Positions 26,879 through 36,313 of a DNA stretch of 61,693 bases are shown piece by piece. Numbering within the stretch: the first letter of the stretch is position 1; every line of letters begins with the position of its first letter. The position numbers and the translations under genes are program-made. The stretch comes from Alistipes senegalensis (GTDB lineage: Bacteria > Bacteroidota > Bacteroidia > Bacteroidales > Rikenellaceae): positions 64,544 through 126,236 of the forward strand of contig JAMPDE010000001.1 in the NCBI GenBank assembly GCA_023665825.1, written 5' to 3'. The notes under the pieces were generated by a model. That model was given only the letters and a program-made list of their open reading frames with translations. It was not told the origin of the DNA and made no database searches.

Positions 26879-26906
26879 AAAAAAAGCGGCGCACAAGGCG
26901 TCGCTT
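26879..26906 (-). terminator. Terminator of panC-panD
   Basis: On the minus strand AAGCGACG pairs with CGCCGCTT (one mismatch), followed by a run of seven T. It lies about 47 bases after the panD stop codon. Confidence 0.7.
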
Positions 26907-26952
26907 CGTTTTCTATTTTCCTGCGCTGATATGGCGCAACCGCCTTAACGGT

Positions 26953-27312
26953 CTATCGAATCAACCGGTTGGTCGCCGTATCGGGGAAGATGACCCAAGG
27001 CCGGAACTGCTTGGCATCCTCGAAATCCATCGAGGCGTACGACGCGATGATGACCACGTCGCCGACCTGCACCTTGCGGGCGGCGGCACCGTTGAGACAG
27101 ATGCACCCGCTGTTGCGAGGCCCCTTGATAATATAGGTCTCGAAACGCTCGCCGTTGTCGATGTCCATGATCTGCACCTTCTCGCCCTCGATCATGTTGG
27201 CAGCCTCCATGAGCGCCTCGTCGATGGTGATGCTCCCCACGTAATTGAGATTCGCTTCGGTGACCGTCACGCGGTGGATTTTCGATTTGATGACTTCGAT
27301 CTGAAATTTCAT
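26953..27312 (-). CDS. panD: Aspartate 1-decarboxylase
   Basis: A 119-residue pyruvoyl-dependent enzyme making beta-alanine from aspartate for pantothenate and CoA synthesis. The self-cleavage site Gly26-Ser27 lies in YVGSITID; Lys9 and the later [14 protein letters not shown] segment are conserved. The proenzyme length is normal. The ATG at 27312 shares one base with the panC stop (TAATG), so translation is coupled to panC. Pantoate-forming genes (panB, panE) are not in the window. Confidence 0.96.
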   Translation of the reverse strand: MKFQIEVIKSKIHRVTVTEANLNYVGSITIDEALMEAANMIEGEKVQIMDIDNGERFETYIIKGPRNSGCICLNGAAARKVQVGDVVIIASYASMDFEDAKQFRPWVIFPDTATNRLIR

Positions 27313-28148
27313 TATCGGATACGGATGTTGTCGATTAAACGAATGTCGCCCGCCTGCACGGCGATGCAACCTTGAATGCGCCCGGCATCGCTCCATGCCG
27401 CCACCGGCTGCATCGTCAGCGCATCGACCGACCGGTAATAGATGACTTTCAGCAGTTCGTTGCGTTCCACTTCGGCGACGACCCACTTTTCGAGTTCGGC
27501 GGGCGTCAGTTCTTGCGATTTTTCGACGGCCGCCTGCAGCACGGCATAGATATGCGGTGCTGCCGTGCGGTGCGGCGCATCGAGCAGCGCATTTCGCGAC
27601 GAAAGCGCCAACCCGTCCTCGCCGCGCACGATCGGACACTCGACGATTTCGACGGGCAAGTTCAACTGACCGACCATCGCCTTGATGACGGCGATCTGCT
27701 GGAAATCCTTCTCGCCGAAATAAGCGCGGGCGGGCCGCACGATGTCGAACAACCGGCTGACGACCTGCGCGACGCCGTTGAAATGGCCGGGCCGCGTGGC
27801 CCCCTCCATCACCTTGTCGATCTGTCCGAAGTCGAACACGCGCGTGTCCTCTTCGGGATAAATCTCCCCGACCGAAGGCATCAGCACGAAATCAGCGCCG
27901 GCCGCTTCGAGCAACTGGGCATCGGCTTCCGGCGTGCGGGGATAATGTTTGAGGTCGTTCTTGTCGTTGAACTGGGTCGGATTGACGAAGACGCTCACCA
28001 CGACAGTGGCATTCTCCTTGCGAGCGCGCTCGACCAACGAGCGGTGGCCCGCATGGAGCGCACCCATCGTCGGCACGAAACCGACGCCCTGCGGCTCCAC
28101 GAGGCTCAACTCGCGGCGAAGCGCCTCGACGCTTGTCAGTACTTTCAT
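27312..28148 (-). CDS. panC: Pantothenate synthetase (pantoate-beta-alanine ligase)
   Basis: A 278-residue nucleotidyltransferase-fold ligase joining pantoate and beta-alanine with ATP. Signatures are [15 protein letters not shown] (HIGH-like, about 25-39), [19 protein letters not shown] near 145 and [14 protein letters not shown] (KMSKS-like). The start is ATG at 28148, 24 bases downstream of a TACCTTTG box; the longer frame begins upstream of that box. It is coupled to panD, which supplies beta-alanine. Confidence 0.96.
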   Translation of the reverse strand: MKVLTSVEALRRELSLVEPQGVGFVPTMGALHAGHRSLVERARKENATVVVSVFVNPTQFNDKNDLKHYPRTPEADAQLLEAAGADFVLMPSVGEIYPEEDTRVFDFGQIDKVMEGATRPGHFNGVAQVVSRLFDIVRPARAYFGEKDFQQIAVIKAMVGQLNLPVEIVECPIVRGEDGLALSSRNALLDAPHRTAAPHIYAVLQAAVEKSQELTPAELEKWVVAEVERNELLKVIYYRSVDALTMQPVAAWSDAGRIQGCIAVQAGDIRLIDNIRIR

Positions 28149-28171
28149 CTCTGCATTGAAACGATTGCGCG

Positions 28172-28179
28172 GCAAAGGT
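28172..28179 (-). promoter_or_regulatory. Bacteroidetes -7 box before panC
   Basis: TACCTTTG on the minus strand, ending 23 bases before the panC ATG. Confidence 0.6.
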
Positions 28180-28260
28180 AGAAATAAGAATTAAGATTCG
28201 GAAATGAAACATCAAGAAATCCACCCTCGCCCGTTCGGACGCAACGCTATCGCAAAACGG

Positions 28261-29124
28261 CTACTTCTGGCCGAACGGATACTGGTTCTCGTGCACGTCG
28301 TCGAAGCGCATGCCTTTCTCGTAGGTCTTCATCGCGCGGCGCGACATACCCATCGACGAGAAACCGCCGTCGTGGTAGAGGTTCTGCATCGTCACCTTGC
28401 GCGTCAGGTCGGAGAAGAGCGTCAGCACGTAGTTCGCGCAATCTTCGGCCGTAGCATTGCCGAGCGGCGACATGCTATCGGCGAAAGTCATCAGGTCGCC
28501 GAGCCCCATCACGCCGCTGCCGGCCGTCGTAGGCGTGGGCGACTGCGATACGGTGTTGATACGCACGTGTTTCTCACGGCCGTAGATGTATCCGAAGCTG
28601 CGGGCGATGGATTCCAACAGGGCTTTGGCGTCGGCCATGTCGTTGTACCCGTACAACGTACGCTGTGCGGCGATGTAGGACAATGCGACGATCGAGCCCC
28701 AATCGTTGATGGCATCCTTGCGGCGCGCCACCTGAATGGCCTTGTGGAACGAAATGGCCGAAATATCGAGCGTTTTCTGCAAATAGTCGTAATCGAGGTC
28801 GTCGTAGGTGCGGCCCTTGCGGACGTTGGGCGACATGCCGATGGAGTGGAGCATGAAGTCGAACTTGCCGCCGAAATGCTCCATCGTACGGTCGATGAGG
28901 TTTTCGAGGTCCTCGACGCTGGTCGCATCGGCCGGCACGACGATCGTATGGCACTTCTCGGCCAGCTGGGAGATGGTACCCATGCGGATGGATACGGCCG
29001 TATTGGTCAACACGATTTCGGCACCCTCCTCGACGGCCCGTTCGGCCACTTTCCATGCGATGGACTGCTCGTTGAGCGCACCGAAAATCAATCCTTTCTT
29101 TCCTTTCAATAAGTTGCAAGCCAT
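28261..29124 (-). CDS. fabI: Enoyl-[acyl-carrier-protein] reductase FabI
   Basis: A 287-residue short-chain dehydrogenase/reductase catalysing the last step of each fatty-acid elongation cycle. The atypical FabI nucleotide-binding segment is GKKGLIFGALNEQSIAW at about residues 8-24. The catalytic Tyr-X6-Lys reads YNDMADAK, preceded by an upstream Tyr in QRTLYGYND, and RINTVSQSPTPTTAGSG follows. The ATG at 29124 is preferred because it places the glycine motif correctly and follows a TACCTTTG box. It is divergently oriented to the GH105 gene at 29219. Confidence 0.95.
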   Translation of the reverse strand: MACNLLKGKKGLIFGALNEQSIAWKVAERAVEEGAEIVLTNTAVSIRMGTISQLAEKCHTIVVPADATSVEDLENLIDRTMEHFGGKFDFMLHSIGMSPNVRKGRTYDDLDYDYLQKTLDISAISFHKAIQVARRKDAINDWGSIVALSYIAAQRTLYGYNDMADAKALLESIARSFGYIYGREKHVRINTVSQSPTPTTAGSGVMGLGDLMTFADSMSPLGNATAEDCANYVLTLFSDLTRKVTMQNLYHDGGFSSMGMSRRAMKTYEKGMRFDDVHENQYPFGQK

Positions 29125-29148
29125 AACTTTTTCTGTTGAATTCGGGGG

Positions 29149-29156
29149 CAAAGGTA
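29149..29156 (-). promoter_or_regulatory. Bacteroidetes -7 box before fabI
   Basis: TACCTTTG on the minus strand, 24 bases before the fabI ATG. Confidence 0.6.
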
Positions 29157-29187
29157 GCAAAATGCTCGTTCATTCCGAAAAAATTTC

Positions 29188-29195
29188 TACATTTG
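29188..29195 (+). promoter_or_regulatory. Bacteroidetes -7 box before the first GH105 gene
   Basis: TACATTTG matches TAnnTTTG, 23 bases before the ATG at 29219. It is back-to-back with the fabI promoter. Confidence 0.6.
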
Positions 29196-29218
29196 TAAGA
29201 ACTAACCTAAACCGAACC

Positions 29219-30400
29219 ATGAAACGCGCTATCTTCCATATCGTCGCGCTGCTGCTCCTCGCGACCTGTCCGGCTACGGCCGGTGCCGCGACCCCGAAAT
29301 CCGAAAAATCCTACGCCCGCCAGTTCGCCGACTCGGAGCGGGCACGCTTCCCCGAAGCGTGGCAGCTCGATCACGGCAAACGGCTCTTTTTCGGCTACGC
29401 GCAAGGCGTAGGCTGCTGCGCGATGCTGCGGATGTGGCAGGCGACGGGCGACCGCTCCTATTTCGACTATGTGGAGCAATGGGCCGACAGCCTGATCCAC
29501 GACGACGGAAGCATCCACTTGTACGACCGTGCATCCTACAACCTCGATTTTATTAATTCAGGCAAAATTTTATTCGACTGTTATCGAGAAACGGGCAAGG
29601 AGAAATACCGCAAGGCGATGGAGGTGCTTATCGGCCAATTGAAACAACATCCGCGCACCTGCGACGGCGGTTACTGGCACAAACTCATCTACCAGCACCA
29701 GATGTGGCTCGACGGGTTGTACATGGCCTCGCCGTTCATGGCGCAATACGGAGCCGAATTCGACAAACCCGAGTGGATCGACGAAGCCGTGAAGCAAATC
29801 AAGCTCTGCCATAAGCATACCTACGACCCCGCGACAGGGCTCTATCACCACGCATGGGACGAGAGCCGCTCGCAACGCTGGGCCGACCCCGAGACGGGCC
29901 ATTCGCCCAATTTCTGGGGCCGCAGCATCGGCTGGTGGTTCATGGCGCTGGTCGACGATCTGGATTTCATTCCGGCCGACCACCCCGACCGGGCATTCGT
30001 CGTTTCGTTGGTGCAGGGGCTGGCCGATGCACTGCCCAAATACCAGCGCGACGGGCTGTGGTATCAGGTCATCGACTGCCCCGAACGCGAAGGCAACTAT
30101 CCCGAAGCGTCGGTGACGGCGCAACTGATGTATGCCTATGCCAAAGCGGTCCACAAAGGCTATCTCGCCGCCCGCTACCGCCGCTATGCCGAACGGGCGT
30201 TCGACGGACTGCGCAAGACGCTGCTGGTCGAGAATCCCGACGGCACGCTGACGCTCACCCGCTGCTGCGCCGTCGGCGGACTGGGCGGAAACCCCTATCG
30301 CGACGGCAGTTTCGAGTACTACATCGGCGAACGCATCCGCGACAACGACGCCAAAGCTACGGGGCCCTTCATCATGGGATGCCTCGAACTGGAAAAATAA
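29219..30400 (+). CDS. GH105 unsaturated rhamnogalacturonyl hydrolase (first copy)
   Basis: A 393-residue (alpha/alpha)6-barrel enzyme with a signal peptide (about residues 1-24). GH105 enzymes release 4,5-unsaturated galacturonic or glucuronic acid from oligosaccharides produced by polysaccharide lyases. The conserved HQMWLDGLYM (catalytic Asp region, about 160), GRSIGWWFMALVD near 240 and ASVTAQLMYAYAKA are visible. It lies just upstream of the rhamnose operon. A second, diverged GH105 lies at 53556, so the locus encodes two enzymes of presumably different specificity. Confidence 0.88.
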   Translation: MKRAIFHIVALLLLATCPATAGAATPKSEKSYARQFADSERARFPEAWQLDHGKRLFFGYAQGVGCCAMLRMWQATGDRSYFDYVEQWADSLIHDDGSIHLYDRASYNLDFINSGKILFDCYRETGKEKYRKAMEVLIGQLKQHPRTCDGGYWHKLIYQHQMWLDGLYMASPFMAQYGAEFDKPEWIDEAVKQIKLCHKHTYDPATGLYHHAWDESRSQRWADPETGHSPNFWGRSIGWWFMALVDDLDFIPADHPDRAFVVSLVQGLADALPKYQRDGLWYQVIDCPEREGNYPEASVTAQLMYAYAKAVHKGYLAARYRRYAERAFDGLRKTLLVENPDGTLTLTRCCAVGGLGGNPYRDGSFEYYIGERIRDNDAKATGPFIMGCLELEK

Positions 30401-30540
30401 CCGTACGTCGCAGCTACCCCGTCGAACGCAGCCGAAGCTATCGGCAATCGCCCGCACCGCCGCACAGCCCGGAGGGACGATAAAACCAAAACGGACAGTC
30501 GGAAAATCATTTCAGTCATGCCGCGCGGAGAGAAAATCGC

Positions 30541-30548
30541 TAATTTTG
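30541..30548 (+). promoter_or_regulatory. Bacteroidetes -7 box before the rhamnose operon
   Basis: TAATTTTG matches TAnnTTTG and lies 108 bases before the rhamnulokinase ATG, leaving a leader that may hold AraC-family regulatory sites. Confidence 0.5.
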
Positions 30549-30656
30549 AAAATCCGCAAACGACGGAACCGCCTGCTTTCTGAAAAGCAGGAAGTTTGCC
30601 GGTTGCGGAAGAATCGATTACGACCGACCGAACCAACCGAAACGCGCGACTGCCTC

Positions 30657-32135
30657 ATGCAACCGAAACACATCATCGCCATCGACTTGGGCGCCACGAG
30701 CGGCCGCGTCATCTTGGCGACGCTCGACGGACGACAAATCCGAACCGAAGAACTCAACCGCTTCCCGAACCGGCTGACCCGCATCTTCGGACACTACTAC
30801 TGGAATATCCACACGCTATTCGAGGATATATGCGAAGGCCTGCGCCGAGCGGCAGCACGAGGCGTGCGCATCGACTCGATCGGCATCGACACGTGGGGCG
30901 TGGACATGGTCTGCGTCGGCCGCGACGGACAACTACTGGGTCAGCCCCGCGCCTACCGCGACCCCTATACAGACGGAGCTCCCGAAGCCTTTTTCAAGGA
31001 GATGCCGCGTCGGGAGGTTTACGAACGCACGGGCATCCAGATTCTGAATTTCAACTCGCTCTACCAGCTTTTCGCCGCCCGCAGGGAGGGAAACTCCGTC
31101 CTCGAAGCGGCCGATAAAATCCTCTTTATCCCCGATGCGCTTTCGTATCTGCTGACGGGCAGCATGGTGTGCGAATACACGATTCTTTCGACTTCGCAAC
31201 TGATGAACCCGCGCACGAAACGCATCGACCCCGCCTTGCTGGAAATCGCGGGCGTGCGGCCGGAACAGTTCGCCAAAATCGTCCTGCCGGGACACACGGT
31301 CGGCACGTTGAGCGACGAAATCCGCGCTGCGACGGGGCTCGGCGAAGTACCCGTCATCGCCGTAGCGGGCCACGACACGGCGTCGGCCGTAGCGGCGGTA
31401 CCGGCCGAAGACGAACATTTCGCCTATCTCTCGTCGGGCACGTGGTCGCTCATGGGCATCGAGACCCGCGAACCGATCATCACGGACGAAAGTTTCGCGA
31501 TGAACTTCACGAACGAAGGGGGCGTCGAGGGCACGACCCGCGTGCTGAAAAACATCACGGGCATGTGGCTGCTGGAACAGTGTCGCGCCGCATGGAAAGC
31601 CGCCGGAAAAGAGTATACCTATCCGCAAATCGTCGAAATGACCTCGCAGGCCGAACCGTTCACCACGTTCATCGACCCCGACAACGCCCGATTCGCCGCA
31701 CCGACCGACATGGTAGCGACCATCCGCTCGTACTGCCGCGACACGAACCAGCCTGAACCGGCCGACGATGCGGCGGTGATGCGCTGCATTTTCGAAAGTC
31801 TGGCCCTGAAATACCGCGAAGTGCTGGACAACCTGCGCCGGCTGGCTCCGTTCGAGCTGCGGGTGCTGCACGTCATCGGCGGCGGCGCGCAGAACGACCT
31901 GCTGAACCGCATGACCGCTTCGGCGACGGGGCTGCCGGTGGTGGCGGGGCCGTCGGAAGCGACAGCGATCGGCAACATCATGGTGCAGGCCAAAGCACTG
32001 GGACTGGCGGACACGCTGGCGGAGATGCGCCGCATGACGGCGGTCTCCGTCGAAACGCGCCGCTACGAACCGGAAGACCCCGCCCGCTGGGAAGCGGCCT
32101 ATCGAAAATTCCGAACCATAACCAACCGACAATAA
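30657..32135 (+). CDS. rhaB: L-rhamnulokinase
   Basis: A 492-residue FGGY-family sugar kinase phosphorylating L-rhamnulose to L-rhamnulose-1-phosphate. The N-terminal ATP-binding motif is AIDLGATSGRVI at residues 8-19. GIDTWGVDMVCV lies near 85, the second phosphate motif AVAGHDTASAV at about 240, and the C-terminal VIGGGAQNDLLNRM at about 407. The start is ATG at 30657; the upstream frame extension is not family-like. It is the first gene of the operon kinase-isomerase-symporter-aldolase-regulator. Confidence 0.95.
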   Translation: MQPKHIIAIDLGATSGRVILATLDGRQIRTEELNRFPNRLTRIFGHYYWNIHTLFEDICEGLRRAAARGVRIDSIGIDTWGVDMVCVGRDGQLLGQPRAYRDPYTDGAPEAFFKEMPRREVYERTGIQILNFNSLYQLFAARREGNSVLEAADKILFIPDALSYLLTGSMVCEYTILSTSQLMNPRTKRIDPALLEIAGVRPEQFAKIVLPGHTVGTLSDEIRAATGLGEVPVIAVAGHDTASAVAAVPAEDEHFAYLSSGTWSLMGIETREPIITDESFAMNFTNEGGVEGTTRVLKNITGMWLLEQCRAAWKAAGKEYTYPQIVEMTSQAEPFTTFIDPDNARFAAPTDMVATIRSYCRDTNQPEPADDAAVMRCIFESLALKYREVLDNLRRLAPFELRVLHVIGGGAQNDLLNRMTASATGLPVVAGPSEATAIGNIMVQAKALGLADTLAEMRRMTAVSVETRRYEPEDPARWEAAYRKFRTITNRQ

Positions 32136-32154
32136 CGACTAAAACCGATTACCG

Positions 32155-33411
32155 ATGAAACAGACCCTGATCGAAAAGGCGTATGAAATCGCCCGAGAAC
32201 GCTACGCCGCTATCGGCGTTGACACGGATAAAGTGCTCGAAACCCTGCAAAAAATCCAACTCTCGCTCCACTGCTGGCAGGCGGACGACGTAACGGGATT
32301 CGAGAATCTCGGTGGTGCTCTGTCGGGCGGCATCCAGACCACCGGCAACCATCCGGGCAAGGCGCGCAACATCGACGAACTGCGGGCCGACATCCTGAAA
32401 GCCAAGAGCTACATTCCGGGCTCGCACCGGCTCAACCTGCACGAAATCTACGGCGAATTCGGCCACGAGACCGTCGACCGCGACCAAGTGGAGCCGCGTC
32501 ATTTCGCGGGCTGGATCGACTGGGCCAAAGAACACGGCATGAAGCTCGACTTCAACTCCACGTCGTTCTCGCACCCGAAATCGGGCAACCTGACCCTCTC
32601 GAACCCCGATCCCGAAATCCGCAACTTCTGGATTGAGCATACGAAACGCTGCCGCGCCGTAGCCGAAGCGATGGGCAAGGCGCAGGGCGATCCGTGCATC
32701 ATGAACGTGTGGGTGCACGACGGCTCGAAAGACCTGACGGTCAACCGCATGCACTACCGCGAACTGCTGATGCGTTCGCTCGACGAAATTTTCGCCACGA
32801 AGTACGACCACATGAAGGACTGCATCGAATCGAAGGTCTTCGGCATCGGGCTCGAAAGCTACACCGTAGGCTCGAACGACTTCTACATCGGCTACGGCGC
32901 AAGTCGCGGCAAAATGGTGACGCTCGACACGGGACACTTCCACCCGACGGAAATCGTGGCCGACAAAATTTCGTCGCTGCTGCTCTACACCCCCGAAGTG
33001 ATGCTGCACGTATCGCGCCCCGTACGCTGGGACTCCGACCACGTGACGATCATGAACGACGAAACGCTCGAATTGTGCAAGGAGATCGTCCGCTGCGACG
33101 CATTGAATAAGGTGCACATCGGACTGGACTATTTCGATGCTTCGATCAACCGCATCGGCGCCTATGTCATCGGTTCGCGCGCCACGCAAAAGTGCATGCT
33201 GCTGGCCCTGCTCGAACCGCTGAAAACCCTGCGCGAATACGAAGCCGCCGGCAAGGGATTCGAGCGGCTGGCCCTGCTCGAAGAGAGCAAGTCGCTGCCG
33301 TTCGGTGCCGTGTGGGACATGTTCTGCCTGCGCAACGACGTGCCCGTCGGCGAGGAGTACATCGCCGAAGTGCAGAAATACGAAGCCGAAGTAACCTCGA
33401 AACGCTGCTAA
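32155..33411 (+). CDS. rhaA: L-rhamnose isomerase
   Basis: A 418-residue metal-dependent isomerase converting L-rhamnose to L-rhamnulose. Recognisable segments are SLHCWQADDVTGFE near residue 36, TTGNHPGKARN, DFNSTSFSHPKSGNLTLSNP, VWVHDGSKD and LDTGHFHPTE (metal ligands). It lies 19 bases after the kinase gene and 3 bases before the symporter. Confidence 0.95.
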   Translation: MKQTLIEKAYEIARERYAAIGVDTDKVLETLQKIQLSLHCWQADDVTGFENLGGALSGGIQTTGNHPGKARNIDELRADILKAKSYIPGSHRLNLHEIYGEFGHETVDRDQVEPRHFAGWIDWAKEHGMKLDFNSTSFSHPKSGNLTLSNPDPEIRNFWIEHTKRCRAVAEAMGKAQGDPCIMNVWVHDGSKDLTVNRMHYRELLMRSLDEIFATKYDHMKDCIESKVFGIGLESYTVGSNDFYIGYGASRGKMVTLDTGHFHPTEIVADKISSLLLYTPEVMLHVSRPVRWDSDHVTIMNDETLELCKEIVRCDALNKVHIGLDYFDASINRIGAYVIGSRATQKCMLLALLEPLKTLREYEAAGKGFERLALLEESKSLPFGAVWDMFCLRNDVPVGEEYIAEVQKYEAEVTSKRC

Positions 33412-33414
33412 CCG

Positions 33415-34425
33415 ATGGAAATCGTTATCGGACTACTGATTATCGCCGTCGGCGCATTCTGCCAGTCGAGCTGCTACGTGCCGATCAACCGAATCCGGCA
33501 ATGGAGCTGGGAATCGTACTGGATCGTACAGGGCGTTTTCGCATGGCTGGTGCTGCCCCTCGTCGGGGCGATGCTGGCCGTACCCGAAGGGCACTCGCTG
33601 TGGGAGCTCTTTTCGGCAGACTGGGCCGCGACGGGCATGACCGTATTTTACGGCGCGCTGTGGGGCGTCGGCGGACTGACGTTCGGGCTGTCGATGCGCT
33701 ACTTGGGCGTCGCGCTCGGGCAGTCCATCGCGCTGGGTACCTGCGCCGGACTGGGAACCATTCTGGCACCGGTCTTCACGGGTCGTGCGGCCGACCTGAC
33801 GACTTCGGTCGTCATCGGCGTGGCCGTGACGCTCGTGGGCATCGCAATCATCGGCGTCGCGGGCAGCATGAAAGCCTCGTCGCTGAGCGAGGAGGAAAAA
33901 CGCGCCGCCGTCAAGGACTTCAATTTCCCGAAAGGCATCCTCGTGGCACTGCTGGCGGGCTTCATGAGCGCCTGCTTCAACATCGGGCTGGCCAAAGGCG
34001 AAAACCTCTTTTTCGAGGGGGTCGACCCGATGTTCCAATCGCTGCCCGCGACGCTGCTCGTGACGCTGGGCGGATTCCTCACCAACGCCGTCTACTGCTT
34101 CGCACAAAACAGCCGCAACCGCACGTGGGGCGACTACACGCAACGCACGGTATGGGGCAACAACCTGATGTTCTGTCTGATAGCCGGTGCGCTGTGGTAC
34201 TCGCAATTCTTCGGACTGGCATTGGGCAAGGGATTCCTGACCGAATCGCCCGTGCTGATGACTTTCGCGTTCTGCATCCTCATGGCACTGAACGTCGTCT
34301 TCTCGAACGTTTGGGGCATCATCCTGAAAGAGTGGAAAGGCTGCTCGCGCAAGACCATTGCGGTGCTCGTGGCGGGCATCGCGGTGCTGGTCGTGTCGTC
34401 GTTCCTGCCCCAGCTTATCGGTTAA
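33415..34425 (+). CDS. rhaT: L-rhamnose-proton symporter
   Basis: A 336-residue inner-membrane transporter with about ten transmembrane segments, of the RhaT family. It opens with IGLLIIAVGAFCQSSCYVPI and shows WGVGGLTFGLSMRYLGVALG at about 80-100 and an internal AKGENLFFEGVDPMF loop. It imports L-rhamnose released in the periplasm by the GH106 enzyme. It begins 3 bases after the isomerase stop. Confidence 0.93.
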   Translation: MEIVIGLLIIAVGAFCQSSCYVPINRIRQWSWESYWIVQGVFAWLVLPLVGAMLAVPEGHSLWELFSADWAATGMTVFYGALWGVGGLTFGLSMRYLGVALGQSIALGTCAGLGTILAPVFTGRAADLTTSVVIGVAVTLVGIAIIGVAGSMKASSLSEEEKRAAVKDFNFPKGILVALLAGFMSACFNIGLAKGENLFFEGVDPMFQSLPATLLVTLGGFLTNAVYCFAQNSRNRTWGDYTQRTVWGNNLMFCLIAGALWYSQFFGLALGKGFLTESPVLMTFAFCILMALNVVFSNVWGIILKEWKGCSRKTIAVLVAGIAVLVVSSFLPQLIG

Positions 34426-34445
34426 ATTGAAAAAATAGAAAAAAT

Positions 34446-35249
34446 ATGAGCTCGATACTCGAAAACAGACCGGCGCTGAAAGCCGAAATCGACAAGGTGG
34501 CCGAAGTGGCCGGATACCTCTGGCAGCGCGGCTGGGCCGAACGCAACGGCGGCAACATCACGATCAACGTCACGGAATATGCCGACGACGAAATCCGCTC
34601 GATGACCCCTATCAGCGAACGCTACCCCATCGGGACGACGCTGCCCGCGCTGAAAGGCACGTACTTTTTCTGCAAGGGCACGAACCGCCGCATGCGCGAC
34701 TTGGCGCGGCGGCCGATGGAGAACGGCTCGGTCATCCGCATCTGCGACGACTGCGCCCACTACGAAATCATCGCCGACCGAGCGGTGAAACCCACGTCGG
34801 AACTGGCCTCGCACCTCTCGATGCACAATCAGATGATCGCGTCGAGCAACGGCTACAAAGCCGCCATCCACACGCACCCCATCGAACTGGTCGCCATGAC
34901 CCACCACGCCGAGTTCCTGAAAAAGGACGTGCTGACGAACCTGCTGTGGAGCATGATTCCCGAAACGCGGGCGTTCTGCCCGAAAGGGTTGGGCATCGTC
35001 CCCTACAAGATGCCGTCGTCGGTCGAACTGGCCGAAGCGACTATCGAACAATTGAAGGAATACGACGTGGTGATGTGGGAGAAACACGGCGTGTGCGCCG
35101 TCGGACCCGATATCATCGAGGCGTTCGACCAAGTGGACGTCCTGTCGAAATCCGCCCTCATCTACATCGCCGCCCGCAACATGGGGTTCGTACCGGAGGG
35201 CATGTCCGCCGCCCAGATGAACGAACTCAAAGAAGCATTCAACCTCTGA
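34446..35249 (+). CDS. rhaD: Rhamnulose-1-phosphate aldolase
   Basis: A 267-residue class II zinc aldolase splitting L-rhamnulose-1-phosphate into dihydroxyacetone phosphate and L-lactaldehyde. The zinc-binding HTHPIELVAMTHH lies at about 140-152, with the substrate-phosphate region WAERNGGNITIN near 30 and a further ligand in WEKHGVCAVG. No lactaldehyde reductase follows, unlike some Bacteroides rha operons, so lactaldehyde must be handled by an enzyme encoded elsewhere. Confidence 0.95.
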   Translation: MSSILENRPALKAEIDKVAEVAGYLWQRGWAERNGGNITINVTEYADDEIRSMTPISERYPIGTTLPALKGTYFFCKGTNRRMRDLARRPMENGSVIRICDDCAHYEIIADRAVKPTSELASHLSMHNQMIASSNGYKAAIHTHPIELVAMTHHAEFLKKDVLTNLLWSMIPETRAFCPKGLGIVPYKMPSSVELAEATIEQLKEYDVVMWEKHGVCAVGPDIIEAFDQVDVLSKSALIYIAARNMGFVPEGMSAAQMNELKEAFNL

Positions 35250-35271
35250 CCCGAAAACCGGAACCATCGCC

Positions 35272-36183
35272 ATGAACGACGAATCCGAGCCCCGCCGATC
35301 GAGTGCGGCATTCAAATACCTGATAGCGAACGACCAAGACCTGAAATTCAACGCCGTCGTCAACGCTGTGGGTTCGCAACGCATCGTCCCTCACAGCGAA
35401 TACCCGCTCCATGTCCATCCGGCCGACTACTTTTTCGATCCGTCGAAAGGCCGCGTGCTGCACGAATGGCAGCTGCTCTACATCACGCAGGGCAAAGGCA
35501 CGTTCCGTTCGGCACGGACATCCGCCGTTCCCGTCAATCGCGGAACGATGATTCTGCTGCGTCCGGGCGAACTGCATTCCTACCAACCGCAGGCATCGAC
35601 CGGGTGGACCGAGTATTATATCGGCTTCGAGGGGCGCACGTTCGACCGGATGCTGCAACTGCTCAAACTCGACGGCAAGGAGCAACTATGGGAAATCGGC
35701 CTCAACAACGAGCTCACCCAACTCTACGAACGGGCGTTCGAGATTGCATCGGACCAGAAAATCGCCCCGCAGCCGCTGCTTTCGGGCATCGTCTGCCACA
35801 TGCTCGGCCTGCTGAACTTCCTGATCCGCAACCGCACGAACAATGCGGCGACGGATCTGCTGGAACAGGCGGTCGAAAAGGCGAAAATCATCATGGACAG
35901 CAAGGTCACGGAAGAAATCGACCTCGCCGAGCTCTCTTCGGAGCTGAACATGAGCTATTCATGGTTCCGCAAGACTTTCAAGGAGTACACGGGGCTCTCT
36001 CCCGCGAAATACTTCCAGCAGCTGAAACTGCGCCGGGCGCAGCGAATGCTCTCGGACACGCAGCTTTCCGTCAAGGAGATCGCCTATTCGCTGGGGTACA
36101 AATCAACGGAACACTTCTTCTCGATCTTCAAAAAATCCACCGGCCATACCCCGCTGTCCTATCGCAATTACGGACGGGACTGA
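35272..36183 (+). CDS. AraC-family transcriptional regulator (rhamnose-type)
   Basis: A 303-residue regulator. The N-terminal cupin sugar-sensing domain (about 30-150) contains LHVHPADYFF and LLRPGELHSYQP. The C-terminal double helix-turn-helix (about 205-300) contains DLAELSSELNMSYSWFRKTF and VKEIAYSLGYKSTEHFFSIF. It is the last gene of the rhamnose operon and lies 130 bases upstream of SusC, so it plausibly controls both the rha genes and the polysaccharide locus in response to rhamnose. No hybrid two-component or sigma/anti-sigma regulator, the usual PUL regulators, is present in this stretch. Confidence 0.9.
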   Translation: MNDESEPRRSSAAFKYLIANDQDLKFNAVVNAVGSQRIVPHSEYPLHVHPADYFFDPSKGRVLHEWQLLYITQGKGTFRSARTSAVPVNRGTMILLRPGELHSYQPQASTGWTEYYIGFEGRTFDRMLQLLKLDGKEQLWEIGLNNELTQLYERAFEIASDQKIAPQPLLSGIVCHMLGLLNFLIRNRTNNAATDLLEQAVEKAKIIMDSKVTEEIDLAELSSELNMSYSWFRKTFKEYTGLSPAKYFQQLKLRRAQRMLSDTQLSVKEIAYSLGYKSTEHFFSIFKKSTGHTPLSYRNYGRD

Positions 36184-36249
36184 AACGAAAAAAGTCATTT
36201 TTCGCATTCGATATGCCACAAACGCTAATTCGGAGTCGTCGAAAAAACC

Positions 36250-36257
36250 TAATTTCG
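36250..36257 (+). promoter_or_regulatory. Possible -7 box before SusC
   Basis: TAATTTCG differs by one base from TAnnTTTG and lies 57 bases before the SusC ATG. The 130-base gap after the AraC gene makes a separate promoter likely. Confidence 0.35.
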
Positions 36258-36313
36258 TAAAAATCATCGAGCAGAACTCGATTACCTGAATTATTAACCT
36301 AACAAACTAACTT

